Source: an uncultured Aquificaceae bacterium (GTDB lineage: Bacteria > Aquificota > Aquificia > Aquificales > Aquificaceae). From it: a stretch of 16,048 nt of DNA. The notes under the pieces are model-generated. The model was not told the origin of the DNA. It saw only the letters and a list, made by a program, of their open reading frames with translations, and did no database searches. Positions within the stretch are counted from its first letter, which is position 1; every line of letters begins with the position of its first letter. Positions 1 to 12,160 of the stretch are shown here, one piece after another. A program made the position numbers and the translations under genes. The stretch lies in contig CALLAD010000017.1 in the NCBI GenBank assembly GCA_938002625.1, forward strand, positions 1-16,048, written 5' to 3'.

Positions 1-1
1 A

Positions 2-1309
2 AGGGAAGAAAAACCCGTAATAGTTTCCAATTTATTATCCCAATATGAGCAAGAATTAACTTCAATAGTAGAGGCCGTTTCTCCTTCGGTGGTAACCATC
101 TTTGCATTGCAGGAAACAAGAGGAATAGAGATACCTTTTCCCTTTCCCTTTCAGATACCTCCCCAAGAGAGAAGGTCCTTGGGCTCTGGTGTAATAATAG
201 ACTACAAAGGGGGTAAGCTATACATTCTTACCAACAGCCATGTTGTTCAAAATGCAAGAGACATAAGGGTGAGGATTGATAGACATTTAGAAAAAAGGGC
301 AAGAATTGTGGGCACCGATCCCAAAACGGATGTGGCAGTAATAGAAATAGATGACAAAGATATACCAAATCCAAAAAGCAGGATTGCAAAGCTTGGAGAT
401 TCAGATAAGTTAAAGGTTGGCCAGTTGGTCATAGCCATAGGAAATCCCTACGGATTAGAAAGAACGGTCACCGTAGGTGTTATATCCGCCTTGAAAAGGG
501 CAATAGGAATAACCCAGTATGAAAGCTTTATACAGACGGATGCAGCCATAAATCCTGGTAACTCGGGTGGCCCACTTGTTAATATAAGGGGTGAGGTTAT
601 TGGTATAAATACAGCTATACTTGCGGAAGGGCAAGGGCTTGGTTTTGCTATACCTATAAACTTAGCTAAATGGGTGGCCGATCAACTTATAGAAAAGGGT
701 AGAGTAGTAAGAGGGTGGCTTGGTGTTGTCATACAGGATGTAACGCCTGAAATGGCAGAAAGCCTTGGAGTAAAGGAAGGAGTTATAATTTCCCAAATAA
801 TGCCCGGAAGCCCAGCCGATAAAGCAGGTTTAAGGATAGGGGATATAGTTATTGAAATAGATGGTCAGAAAATTAGCGAAGTAAGGGATTTACAGTTTAG
901 AATAATGAGAACTCAACCTGGAAGAGAAATAAGCCTAAAAGTTCTTAGGGATGGTAAGGAGGTTAACATAAGGGTAAAGGTTGGAGAAATGCCAGAGGAA
1001 AGACAGCTCTCTCAGGAAAACCAAGATCAGGCAACCTTGGGTCTTGTATTGAGAAACTTAACGCCCGAAGAGGAAAGAAGCTTTGGTATAAAGGGTATAA
1101 TGGTGGTTAGAGTGTTACCCAACAGTCTTGCCATGCAAAGCGGCCTTGCTCCAGGGGATGTAATCCTTCAGGTAGGCAATAGACCAATATCTACCGTGGA
1201 AGAATTTCAACAAATTATACAAGCTCTTGGGAACGCCAATAGGGAAAGTGCCCTTCTTTTGGTAAGAAGAAGGGGAAATAACCTTTTCTTAGTTTTGAGG
1301 TTGAGGTAA
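2..1309 (+). CDS. HtrA/DegP-type periplasmic serine protease (5'-truncated by window edge)
   Basis: Trypsin-like serine protease with two PDZ domains, of the family that degrades or holds misfolded proteins in the cell envelope. The reading frame is open to the left edge, so the true start and any signal peptide lie outside the window. The residues before the GTG at 89 (SIVEAVSPSVVTI) belong to the family's conserved N-terminal strand, so that GTG is not the start. Counting from the codon at 89, the catalytic triad is His51 (TNSHVV), Asp81 (TDVAVIEI) and Ser159 (GNSGGPL). PDZ1 covers about 204-300, with the carboxylate-binding region near RGWLGV, and PDZ2 about 316-400 at the C-terminus. Four bases separate the stop from the sigma factor start, and truB follows, so the three genes probably form one operon. 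Pairing a protease with a sigma factor suggests a stress link, which is inference. DegP, DegQ and DegS cannot be distinguished here, although two PDZ domains exclude DegS. Confidence 0.96.
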   Translation, partial: REEKPVIVSNLLSQYEQELTSIVEAVSPSVVTIFALQETRGIEIPFPFPFQIPPQERRSLGSGVIIDYKGGKLYILTNSHVVQNARDIRVRIDRHLEKRARIVGTDPKTDVAVIEIDDKDIPNPKSRIAKLGDSDKLKVGQLVIAIGNPYGLERTVTVGVISALKRAIGITQYESFIQTDAAINPGNSGGPLVNIRGEVIGINTAILAEGQGLGFAIPINLAKWVADQLIEKGRVVRGWLGVVIQDVTPEMAESLGVKEGVIISQIMPGSPADKAGLRIGDIVIEIDGQKISEVRDLQFRIMRTQPGREISLKVLRDGKEVNIRVKVGEMPEERQLSQENQDQATLGLVLRNLTPEEERSFGIKGIMVVRVLPNSLAMQSGLAPGDVILQVGNRPISTVEEFQQIIQALGNANRESALLLVRRRGNNLFLVLRLR

Positions 1310-1313
1310 TAGG

Positions 1314-2246
1314 ATGATACCCGATACAGAACAAGAGATAATAAACCAGTATCTCAAAAAGGTGGCCAAAATACCACTACTTACTCCAGAGGAAGAAAAG
1401 GAAATAGCGGCCAGAGCAAAGGCGGGAGATCAAGAAGCCTTTAGAAGGCTTGTAGAGTCCAACCTAAGGTTCGTCATAAGCATAGCCAAGCAATATTTGG
1501 GATATGGGCTTCCCCTTTCCGAGCTTATAGCAGCTGGAAACTATGGACTTATTGAAGCTGCAAAGAGATTTGATCCAGACAGAGGAGTAAAATTTATATC
1601 CTATGCCGTCTGGTGGATAAGACAGGCTATAGTGCAGGCCCTTTCTCAACAGATGGGAGCCGTTAGAATTCCTATAAAACAGTCCCATGTAATAAACCGA
1701 ATAAGGTCTATATACAGTAGACTTTACAAAGAGCTTGAAAGGGAGCCTACTCCAGAAGAAATAGCCTATGAGTATACAAAAGAGCTTGTACAAAGGGAGC
1801 TTGAAAAGGATCTTGATAGGGAACCCACGGAAGAAGAAATAGAAAAGAGAATAAGAAAGGAGGGATATAAAGTAAGCCCAGAGGATGTGGAAAAATACTT
1901 ACAACTATGCATAGGTCCCCTTTCCTTAGATGCTCCCGTTGGTGAGGATGAGGATACTACCTTTGTTGATTTTCTAAGCCGACATGGTACGGTAGACGTG
2001 GAAGAAAGAATTATAGATGAAGCCTTAGAAAAGGAAATAGAGGACCTTCTTGATAAGCTCCCAGAAAAGGAAAGGAGGGTTTTAGAGTTAAGGTTTGGCT
2101 TAAGAGGGGAGGAACCAAGAACCTTAAGGGAAATAGGAGAAATACTACAAATATCCAGAGAAAGGGTGCGCCAATTAGAAACAAGAGCCCTAAGGAAGTT
2201 AAGAAATATGGCCATGAAAAGACACTTAAAAGACTTCCTCAGCTAA
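1314..2246 (+). CDS. RNA polymerase sigma-70 factor, short group 2-like (RpoD/RpoS type)
   Basis: Promoter-recognition subunit of RNA polymerase, 310 aa, without the long region 1.1 and non-conserved region of a full RpoD. This fits a group 2 (RpoS/SigB-like) factor better than the primary sigma. Region 1.2 is about residues 4-35. Region 2 is about 38-115, with the core-binding and -10 elements (NLRFVISIAKQY; KFISYAVWWIRQAI). Region 3 is about 115-205. Region 4 is about 240-305, and its helix-turn-helix (TLREIGEILQISRERVRQLE) reads the -35 element. Region 3 is unusual: the motif REPTxEEI occurs at 143-150 and again at 169-176, as if the first helix of sigma-3 had been duplicated in tandem. 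The gene starts 4 nt after the protease stop, and its stop shares one base with the truB start (TAATG), indicating translational coupling. It could also be a lineage-specific alternative sigma. The family call is firm, the subgroup less so. Confidence 0.93.
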   Translation: MIPDTEQEIINQYLKKVAKIPLLTPEEEKEIAARAKAGDQEAFRRLVESNLRFVISIAKQYLGYGLPLSELIAAGNYGLIEAAKRFDPDRGVKFISYAVWWIRQAIVQALSQQMGAVRIPIKQSHVINRIRSIYSRLYKELEREPTPEEIAYEYTKELVQRELEKDLDREPTEEEIEKRIRKEGYKVSPEDVEKYLQLCIGPLSLDAPVGEDEDTTFVDFLSRHGTVDVEERIIDEALEKEIEDLLDKLPEKERRVLELRFGLRGEEPRTLREIGEILQISRERVRQLETRALRKLRNMAMKRHLKDFLS

Positions 2247-3109
2247 TGTTGTCTGGGCTTCTTCTTGTGGACAAGCCAAAGGGCTTAACCTCAATGGAAG
2301 TTGTAGAAAGTATAAAAAAGCGCTTTGGATTAAAAGCGGGCCATGCAGGAACCCTTGATCCCATTGCCACAGGGCTTTTGATAGTTCTTTTAGAGGAAGC
2401 TACTAAATTCTCCCAGTTTTTCATAGGCTTGGATAAAACATACATAACCACCCTAAAACTTGGAGAAATAAGAGATACTTACGATGAGGAAGGAAAAGTA
2501 ATAGAAACAAGACCTGTGAAAGTTTCTTGCCATGAAATTAGCTTAGCATTGGAAAAATTCAAGGGTGAACTACTCCAAAAACCTCCACCCTTCTCGGCAA
2601 AACGTATAAGAGGGAAAAGGGCATATGAATTGGCAAGAAAGGGTATAGAGGTTGACGTAAAACCAGTAAAGGTAACTGTCCACAAAGCAGAAATCCTTTC
2701 TTGTAACATACCCTATGCAGAACTTCTTTTTGAGGTCTCCTCGGGTACCTATATAAGGAGTTTGGTTCACGACCTTGGACTTTATCTATCATGCGGAGCT
2801 TACGTAGTTCAATTGAGAAGAATAAAAATTGGAGAGTTTAGTGTTGAAAAAGCAGTCAATTACGAAAGGCTAATGTCTCTAATGGACATATCTGGGCTAA
2901 TTATACCCATAGACGAAGCTTTATATTTCCTTCCCAAGGTTAATTTAAGGAAAGACTTATCAAGGAAAATTAAGTACGGTATGCCCATAAAATTGGAAGC
3001 TCCCTATGAAAGGATTTTTCTTAGATTATACGAGGGCGATAAATTTCTTGGCGTTGGCCTTATAGAGGGAGATACTCTAAAACCCTATAGGCTCATGCGA
3101 GGGCTTTAA
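2246..3109 (+). CDS. truB: tRNA pseudouridine(55) synthase TruB
   Basis: Isomerises U55 to pseudouridine in the T-loop of most tRNAs. The protein is 287 aa, a usual length for the family. It begins with the typical [14 protein letters not shown] segment. The catalytic aspartate is Asp38 in the motif [14 protein letters not shown] (residues 32-45). Further family blocks are the [20 protein letters not shown] region (about 110-130) and the [14 protein letters not shown] motif (about 165-178). The last ~60 residues form the small PUA-like RNA-binding tail. The ATG overlaps the stop of the upstream sigma factor by one base, so translation is probably coupled and the gene is part of the protease-sigma-truB operon. 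Its last 17 bases overlap the end of prfA on the opposite strand. Identification is secure. Confidence 0.96.
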   Translation: MLSGLLLVDKPKGLTSMEVVESIKKRFGLKAGHAGTLDPIATGLLIVLLEEATKFSQFFIGLDKTYITTLKLGEIRDTYDEEGKVIETRPVKVSCHEISLALEKFKGELLQKPPPFSAKRIRGKRAYELARKGIEVDVKPVKVTVHKAEILSCNIPYAELLFEVSSGTYIRSLVHDLGLYLSCGAYVVQLRRIKIGEFSVEKAVNYERLMSLMDISGLIIPIDEALYFLPKVNLRKDLSRKIKYGMPIKLEAPYERIFLRLYEGDKFLGVGLIEGDTLKPYRLMRGL

Positions 3110-4165
3110 GTCTTTCTTCTATATCATGCTCAATTAAGGCATCTATTAACTCATCCAATTTTCCACTCAAAATATCCTGCAATTTATAAAGGGTTAGGTT
3201 TATCCTATGGTCGGTTACTCTGTTTTGAGGAAAGTTATAGGTTCTTATTTTTTCGCTTCTTTCTCCAGTACCCACCTGTTGTCTTCTTTCCTTTGCTATC
3301 TCCATTTCCCTTTGTTTTTCGTACAGATCCTTAAGCCTTGCGTATAGAATTTTCAAAGCCTTTTGTCTATTCTGAAACTGGGACCTTTCATCTTGACAAG
3401 ATACGCTTATTCCAGTAGGAATATGGGTTACCCTTACGGCGCTTTCTGTAGTGTTTACGTACTGACCACCAGCACCGCTTGCTCTAAAAGTTTCAATTCT
3501 TAGGTCCTTGGGATCTATTTCTATTTCTGTCTCATCGGTTTCTGGAAGAACTGCCACCGTAGCCGTTGAAGTGTGTATTCTTCCACCCGCTTCCGTTATA
3601 GGTACCCTCTGCACTCTATGAACTCCGCTTTCAAACTTTAGCCTTGAATAAACACCTTCACCCTCAACAAGAGCTATTACTTCTTTGTAACCCCCAAGAC
3701 CTGTCTTATTGGCGGTTAATATACTAAACTTCCAGCCCTTTTCTTCTGCATACTTTTGGTACATATTAAGCAAATCTGCAACAAAAAGGGCTGCCTCTTC
3801 TCCTCCCACACCAGCCCTTATTTCAAGTATTACGTTTTTGCTATCCCTTGGGTCCTTTGGTAAAAGCAATACCCTTATATCCCTTTCCGTTTTTTCCAGA
3901 TCCTGTGTAAGCCTCTCTATTTCTTCCTTTGCTAATTGAGATAATTCTTCATTTTTTAGTAAATCCTTTGCCTGTTCTAACTCTGAAATTATCCTTTTGT
4001 ATGTCTTGTAAGCCTTATAGATATCCTCCAATTCCTTTAGCTCTTTGCTTAATTTTGCCAAGCTTTCTCTATCCGAGACAATCTCTGGATCGCTAAGCTT
4101 ATACTGAAGCTCCAAATACTTTTGCTCCGCTAATTTTAACTTGTCCTCTATTTCCGGGCTAAGCA

Positions 4166-4166
<1 letters not shown>
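3093..4166 (-). CDS. prfA: Peptide chain release factor 1 (RF1)
   Basis: Class I release factor that reads UAA and UAG in the ribosomal A site and triggers peptidyl-tRNA hydrolysis. With the 358-residue version beginning at the GTG as reference, the GGQ motif is at 234-236 ([12 protein letters not shown]). The codon-reading tripeptide is Pro190-Ile191-Thr192, the P-x-T form of RF1, not the SPF of RF2. An N-terminal alpha-helical domain of about 105 residues is followed by the core with [12 protein letters not shown]. The ATG at 4164-4166 is chosen because it shares its A with the TGA stop of rpmE (TGATG), a classic coupling arrangement. A GTG one codon upstream (4167-4169) is the alternative and would give 358 aa. 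It is third in the alaS-rpmE-prfA operon. The methyltransferase gene prmC, often next to prfA, is absent here. The 3' end overlaps truB by 17 bases. Confidence 0.96.
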
Positions 4167-8878
<4,712 letters not shown>

Positions 8879-8925
8879 ATACATTATAGAATCTCAAATT
8901 AGCACCATTTTATAGCTTTTGTAAA

Positions 8926-8937
8926 TTCCAATTGGAA
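8926..8937. promoter_or_regulatory. 12-bp perfect palindrome, candidate operator
   Basis: TTCCAATTGGAA is a perfect inverted repeat in the 84-bp gap between purD and the desaturase-like gene. It sits where the -35 element would be relative to the CATAAT at 8950-8955, a typical place for a dimeric regulator to bind. No regulator is assigned. The flanking bases do not extend the symmetry. Confidence 0.4.
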
Positions 8938-8949
8938 AAGGGTAGGCAT

Positions 8950-8955
8950 CATAAT
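8950..8955 (+). promoter_or_regulatory. -10-like hexamer before the desaturase-like gene
   Basis: CATAAT ends 7 nt before the ATG at 8963. The surrounding sequence resembles the trpG start: ATAATTTA, then CCTATG in both. No Shine-Dalgarno is present, so the start may be leaderless. Confidence 0.4.
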
Positions 8956-8962
8956 TTACCCT

Positions 8963-10417
8963 ATGCTTGATTATCTGGTTGTAGGCGGTGGAATAGGTGG
9001 GGTTTTAGTCTCGGCTTTAATCTCTCAGATGAATAGAGAGGTTCTTTTAGTTGAAGCGCTGGATTATCTTGGGGGTTGTGCTGGAACTTTTAAAAGGGAA
9101 GGATTTTACTATAATGCTGGAGCATGCACCTTTGTGGGTGCGGAGGAAAATCTACCCGTTGGTAAAATAGCAAAAAATCTTGGAGTAGAGCTTCCTATAA
9201 AACCCATTGATCCTGCCATGGTTGTGTACATAGGGGATAAAGTAATAAATCGCTGGAAAGCTTGGGATAGATCATTGGAGGAAATTAGGCTTGCCTTTCC
9301 AGAATTTAATCATACAAGATTTTGGAGAAGAGTTAATAAAGTTAGCAAGTCTATGTGGAATCTATGGTGCCATACGCTTCCCTATCCAAGTCTTGAATCT
9401 CCCATAAAAAGCTTTTTTTATCATCCTTTTGATTTCTTATCTACTTTGCTTTGTAATTTTATAAGCGCCCAAAAGATAGCCCGTGTATACATAGGAAAGC
9501 TTAGCTCCGATTACCAAAGCTTTCTTAATCACCATACCCTTATAACAGCTCAAGCTTTTCTGGATAAAGTTCCCTTTTCTGTGGCTTCTCTCGGGCTTAC
9601 CTATCCTAATCTAACCAATTATTACGCCATAGGTGGTATGGGAAAGCTTTTAGATGCCTTTACAAGCAAGATAAAAAACATAAGCATGAAAACGAAAGTC
9701 AAAAAAATAGTAAGAAAACCATGGGGGTTTGAAGTGGAAACAAACAAAGGCAAGTATGAAACAAAAAGGGTAATACTAAACACCACCATATGGAACGCAG
9801 GAGATCTAATAGAAGAGTTAAAGGATTTTTCCCATAAGGCAAGAGATCTTTACAAAGAAGTATGGGGAGCATTTACTATATACATGACCCTTGAAGATAA
9901 TATTCCAGAGGATTTACCAAAACACCATCTTATACTACTAAAGGAAAAAATTCCCTATACGGGTAGCAGATCTTTATTCGTATCCCTTTCAGAAAAAGGG
10001 GATCCAGTATTAAGCATAGGAAATACAAGAAGTATAACCATATCCACCCACACAAAGCTTGATATGTGGGAAAACCTCCACCCAGAAGAATACGAAGAAA
10101 GAAAGGAAAAGGCAATGGAATATTGCCTTGGTATTATTCACGAGTATATACCAGCTATCAAGATGGCTAAAAAATTAAAAGTTTTTGCTGGTACTCCAAA
10201 AACCTTTGAAAGATATACAGGGCGCTACAAAGGGTCTGTAGGTGGTATACCAGTTATCAAAGATTATTTCCCCTTCTCCTATCCCTCACCGCTTACGCCT
10301 ATAGAGGGTGTTTATCTTGTGGGTGATACGGTATTTCCAGGGCAAGGATGGCCTGGTGTAAGCATGGGAGTTATAAACCTCCTTAAGTTTATAGAAAGGG
10401 ATTTTAAGCTATGCTAA
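8963..10417 (+). CDS. Phytoene desaturase/CrtISO-like FAD-dependent oxidoreductase
   Basis: Flavoprotein of the CrtI/carotenoid isomerase/retinol saturase superfamily, 484 aa, a usual length. The N-terminus is a dinucleotide-binding fold (DYLVVGGGIGGVLVSAL, residues 3-19), with the acidic ribose-binding residue in LLVEALDYLGGCAGT. The C-terminal FAD motif is at about 448-470 (GVYLVGDTVFPGQGWPGVSMG), the form typical of desaturase/isomerase-like members. A GGMGKLLDAF segment near 223-232 also fits. No phytoene synthase (crtB) is in the window, so carotenoid work is an inference; other amine- or lipid-oxidising members share these motifs. The ATG lacks a Shine-Dalgarno and follows a -10-like box and a palindrome. 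Its last 7 bases overlap the histidine kinase gene, linking this enzyme to the sensor. The family is sure, the substrate unknown. Confidence 0.82.
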   Translation: MLDYLVVGGGIGGVLVSALISQMNREVLLVEALDYLGGCAGTFKREGFYYNAGACTFVGAEENLPVGKIAKNLGVELPIKPIDPAMVVYIGDKVINRWKAWDRSLEEIRLAFPEFNHTRFWRRVNKVSKSMWNLWCHTLPYPSLESPIKSFFYHPFDFLSTLLCNFISAQKIARVYIGKLSSDYQSFLNHHTLITAQAFLDKVPFSVASLGLTYPNLTNYYAIGGMGKLLDAFTSKIKNISMKTKVKKIVRKPWGFEVETNKGKYETKRVILNTTIWNAGDLIEELKDFSHKARDLYKEVWGAFTIYMTLEDNIPEDLPKHHLILLKEKIPYTGSRSLFVSLSEKGDPVLSIGNTRSITISTHTKLDMWENLHPEEYEERKEKAMEYCLGIIHEYIPAIKMAKKLKVFAGTPKTFERYTGRYKGSVGGIPVIKDYFPFSYPSPLTPIEGVYLVGDTVFPGQGWPGVSMGVINLLKFIERDFKLC

Positions 10418-11397
10418 GGATAAGAGTGAGAGAATGGTTATACATACTTTTACTTGCCCTTCTTCTTGGATTTTCTATATCGGGATTTGTGGCATCGCTA
10501 CATGAAAGGGAATTAATTCCCTTTGTGTCCTTGGGATTGCTCACTGCCTTTTATATTTTTATACTTTCCCTTATAACGACCGAAATTAGCAACCGATGGA
10601 TTATAAAATTTCTTCCAGAAATTCTAAGAACTCCAACAAGCTTACTATTGGCTTATCTCTCTGGTTTTTTAGGTGCTTTGGGGGGTTATTTTACCAATCA
10701 ATTTATGGGTTTAGCCTCCATGGAGCTCCCCCTAAGCAAAGCCTTAACCCTTTCGGCCTTTTTGGGTTTAATGACTTCCTCCTTGGGATATCTTCTCTAT
10801 AAACTTTTGTTGCTACAAAGAAAAGAGGAGGAAAGCAGAAGGCTTTTATTGGAGGAACAAATAAGAAACTTAGAAAGTCAAATAAGTCCGCACTTTATGT
10901 TTAATACCCTAAATGCAATAGCGGAATTAATATGGCAAGACCAAGAGAAGGCAGAAAGCAGCCTTTTAAGCTTAGCAAAGCTTTTAAGAAAAAGTTTATA
11001 CCTTGAGCCTTACATAACCCTTGAGGAAGAAATAGACTTGCTAAAAGACTATTGGAACGTTATCGGCCTAAGGTTTAGGGGACAGATAGAGCTTGATATA
11101 GATATAGAGGATGAAATCTTATACCAAAAAGTGCCTAAATTTTCCTTACAGGTTTTGGTAGAAAATGCTCTAAAGCATGGGCTTAAGCTTAGGGAAGGGA
11201 AAATAAAAATAAAGGCATACAAAAGGGGTGGAAGGATTATAGTAGATGTGGAAGATAATGGCTCTGGTTTTGAAAGCATAAGGGAAGGTGTGGGGCTTAA
11301 AAACTTAAGGGAAAGATTAAAGCTCTGCGGTGGTAGATTATCCTATTGGTCAAGAGAGGGAGTAACTACCTTTCGGCTTGAGTTCAATGGAATGTAA
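10411..11397 (+). CDS. LytS/YpdA-family membrane sensor histidine kinase
   Basis: Two-component sensor kinase of the LytS/YehU-type (His_kinase family, PF06580 type), 328 aa. Four hydrophobic helices occupy about 8-30, 37-57, 75-98 and 107-131, leaving little extracytoplasmic sequence, so the signal is probably sensed within or at the membrane. A coiled linker (about 131-155) leads to the phospho-acceptor His161 in QISPHFMFNTLNAI, the class hallmark. The ATPase domain carries the N-box Asn252 (LVENALKHG), the G1 box Asp282 (DVEDNGSGF) and the G2 box (GVGLKNLRERL). No separate sensor domain such as PAS or GAF is seen. The gene overlaps the desaturase-like gene by 7 nt. Kinases of this class work with LytTR response regulators, and one lies at 14990-15730 on the other strand, across the UV-repair operon. 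The pairing is an inference. Confidence 0.9.
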   Translation: MLRIRVREWLYILLLALLLGFSISGFVASLHERELIPFVSLGLLTAFYIFILSLITTEISNRWIIKFLPEILRTPTSLLLAYLSGFLGALGGYFTNQFMGLASMELPLSKALTLSAFLGLMTSSLGYLLYKLLLLQRKEEESRRLLLEEQIRNLESQISPHFMFNTLNAIAELIWQDQEKAESSLLSLAKLLRKSLYLEPYITLEEEIDLLKDYWNVIGLRFRGQIELDIDIEDEILYQKVPKFSLQVLVENALKHGLKLREGKIKIKAYKRGGRIIVDVEDNGSGFESIREGVGLKNLRERLKLCGGRLSYWSREGVTTFRLEFNGM

Positions 11398-11420
11398 AAA
11401 ACATCCTTTTAAGTGTAAAG
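11393..11420 (+). repeat. Two TGTAAA direct repeats, 21-bp period; candidate LytTR site
   Basis: TGTAAA occurs at 11393-11398 and 11414-11419, 21 bp apart (two helical turns), just before the leader of the UV operon. The second copy lies in AAGTGTAAA, which also occurs on the minus strand at 15760-15768 upstream of the LytTR regulator gene. LytTR proteins typically bind pairs of about 9-bp direct repeats with about this period. The first copy overlaps the kinase stop codon, and the element is AT-rich, so chance is possible. Confidence 0.25.
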
Positions 11421-11478
11421 CCTCCTTATGCAAAGAAACAATAAGGGGAATTAACTTATTAGAAAACCAATAAGGAGG
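11421..11478 (+). promoter_or_regulatory. Structured mRNA leader with anti-Shine-Dalgarno: candidate translational switch
   Basis: Four complementary segments lie between the kinase gene and the microprotein start: (1) CCTCCTTAT 11421-11429, (2) AATAAGGGG 11440-11448, (3) CTTATT 11455-11460, (4) AATAAGGAGG 11469-11478, the ribosome binding site. Segment 1 pairs perfectly with ATAAGGAGG of segment 4 (9 bp plus one G-U), masking the Shine-Dalgarno. Segment 1 can instead pair with decoy segment 2 (7 Watson-Crick pairs and one G-U, 11-nt loop). Segment 3 can pair with 2 or with 4 (6 bp each). No T-run follows, so it is not a terminator. Function and ligand are unknown, and it requires that transcription start upstream of 11421. 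Confidence 0.5.
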
Positions 11479-11482
11479 TGAT
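11472..11482 (+). promoter_or_regulatory. Full-length Shine-Dalgarno of the microprotein/UV operon
   Basis: AAGGAGGTGAT matches the complement of the usual bacterial 16S rRNA 3' end (AUCACCUCCUU) at all 11 positions and ends 4 nt before the ATG at 11487 (8 nt from GGAGG). It is by far the strongest ribosome binding site in the window, where most other starts have none. It decides the start of the microprotein. Confidence 0.8.
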
Positions 11483-11486
11483 TGCC

Positions 11487-11588
11487 ATGCAACTACCAGA
11501 GGCTTTCAGATTTATGAGAATAGGCTGGTGGATAGTGCACATAGTGGGTATAACCTTAGTGTTTCTGTTGGGAAGATGGACCGCCTAA
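11487..11588 (+). CDS. 33-residue single-pass membrane microprotein
   Basis: Short gene of 33 codons encoding MQLPEAFRFMRIGW... followed by a hydrophobic helix (about residues 14-29: WWIVHIVGITLVFLLG) and a short basic/aromatic tail (RWTA). It has one potential buried histidine (His18) and paired tryptophans at the membrane interface. It is supported by an 11-base perfect Shine-Dalgarno at ideal spacing, by a coherent membrane-protein composition, and by its place as first gene of an operon whose genes all overlap. The last 13 bases overlap the preferred start of the flavin-reductase-like gene in another frame. I do not recognise the family. Possible roles are a small subunit of a membrane complex (for example with the HemJ-like or DUF454 protein) or a leader peptide coupling translation to the next gene. 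Confidence 0.7.
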   Translation: MQLPEAFRFMRIGWWIVHIVGITLVFLLGRWTA

Positions 11589-12160
11589 GTGCCCATGCCT
11601 TGCCTCCTCCTGATGGGTATTTCTCCGCCCATCAGGAAATTTTTAAAAGCTTGGAGGAGGGGTATTTTCTTGGCTACGTACCAAGGAATGTAGCTCTTGT
11701 ATGCGTAGGTGAAAATCCTCTTTCTGTTGCTTGGCATATGCCAATAAATAAAAAGCCCTTTTTGTACGGAATAGCAATAGCAAAGGAAAACTATAGCCAT
11801 ACACTGATAGAAGAAGGGAAAGATTTTACCATTAACTTCTTAAGCTTTGAATTTCTTGAGGATATGCTTATAGCTGGAAAGTACCACGGCAACCAACATG
11901 AAAAATGGAAGCTTTTTAAAAGGATAAAACCTATAAAAGCCCTAAAAGTAAATGCCTATATGGTAGATACTGCTCTTTTGGTATACGAATGCAAGCAGGA
12001 AAGATTTTTAGAGTTTGAAGATCACAGCCTTATAATAGGAAAGGTAGAGGCTATACACTATAGAAAGGGAAAGCTAAAACCCCACAAGGTAAAATACCCC
12101 CTTCATATGGGCAAGGGCTATTTTTCCAAAAATTCAAGGGTATATATTTATAAAAGATGA
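11576..12160 (+). CDS. Flavin reductase-like FMN-binding split-barrel protein
   Basis: Protein of the flavin_reductase-like family (PF01613 type), 194 aa from this ATG. Members bind FMN and either reduce free flavin or act as FMN-dependent oxidoreductases. The family pattern is visible in VALVCVGENPLSVAWHMPI (near 37-55), then YGIAIAKENYSHTLIEEGKDFTINF and, later, HSLIIGKVEAIHY. There is no signal peptide or membrane helix, so it is cytoplasmic. The start at 11576 is chosen because the protein between a GTG at 11528 and this ATG would be the out-of-frame reading of the microprotein gene. ATG 11576 overlaps the microprotein end by 13 nt and has a weak GGGAAG upstream. The stop overlaps the DUF454 start by 4 nt. 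Placed upstream of an FAD-dependent photolyase, it might supply reduced flavin, but that is inference. The exact reaction is unknown. Confidence 0.75.
   Translation: MDRLSAHALPPPDGYFSAHQEIFKSLEEGYFLGYVPRNVALVCVGENPLSVAWHMPINKKPFLYGIAIAKENYSHTLIEEGKDFTINFLSFEFLEDMLIAGKYHGNQHEKWKLFKRIKPIKALKVNAYMVDTALLVYECKQERFLEFEDHSLIIGKVEAIHYRKGKLKPHKVKYPLHMGKGYFSKNSRVYIYKR

Noticed and set aside
89..1309. Starting the HtrA-type protease at the GTG at 89
   Set aside because: The frame is open to the window edge and the codons before 89 encode the conserved SIVEAVSPSVV segment, so the gene starts outside the window.
1766..2215. Minus-strand open frame of about 149 codons opposite the sigma factor
   Set aside because: Ser-rich antisense translation of Glu/Arg/Lys codons in sigma regions 3-4; no start signal or family match.
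11421..11478. Reading the CCTCCTTAT/ATAAGGAGG pairing as an intrinsic terminator of the kinase gene
   Set aside because: No T-run follows, the intervening loop is 40 nt, and the 3' arm is the Shine-Dalgarno itself.
11528..11575. Extending the flavin-reductase-like gene to the GTG at 11528
   Set aside because: The extra 16 residues are the out-of-frame reading of the microprotein gene, which has the better ribosome site; no family similarity is seen there.
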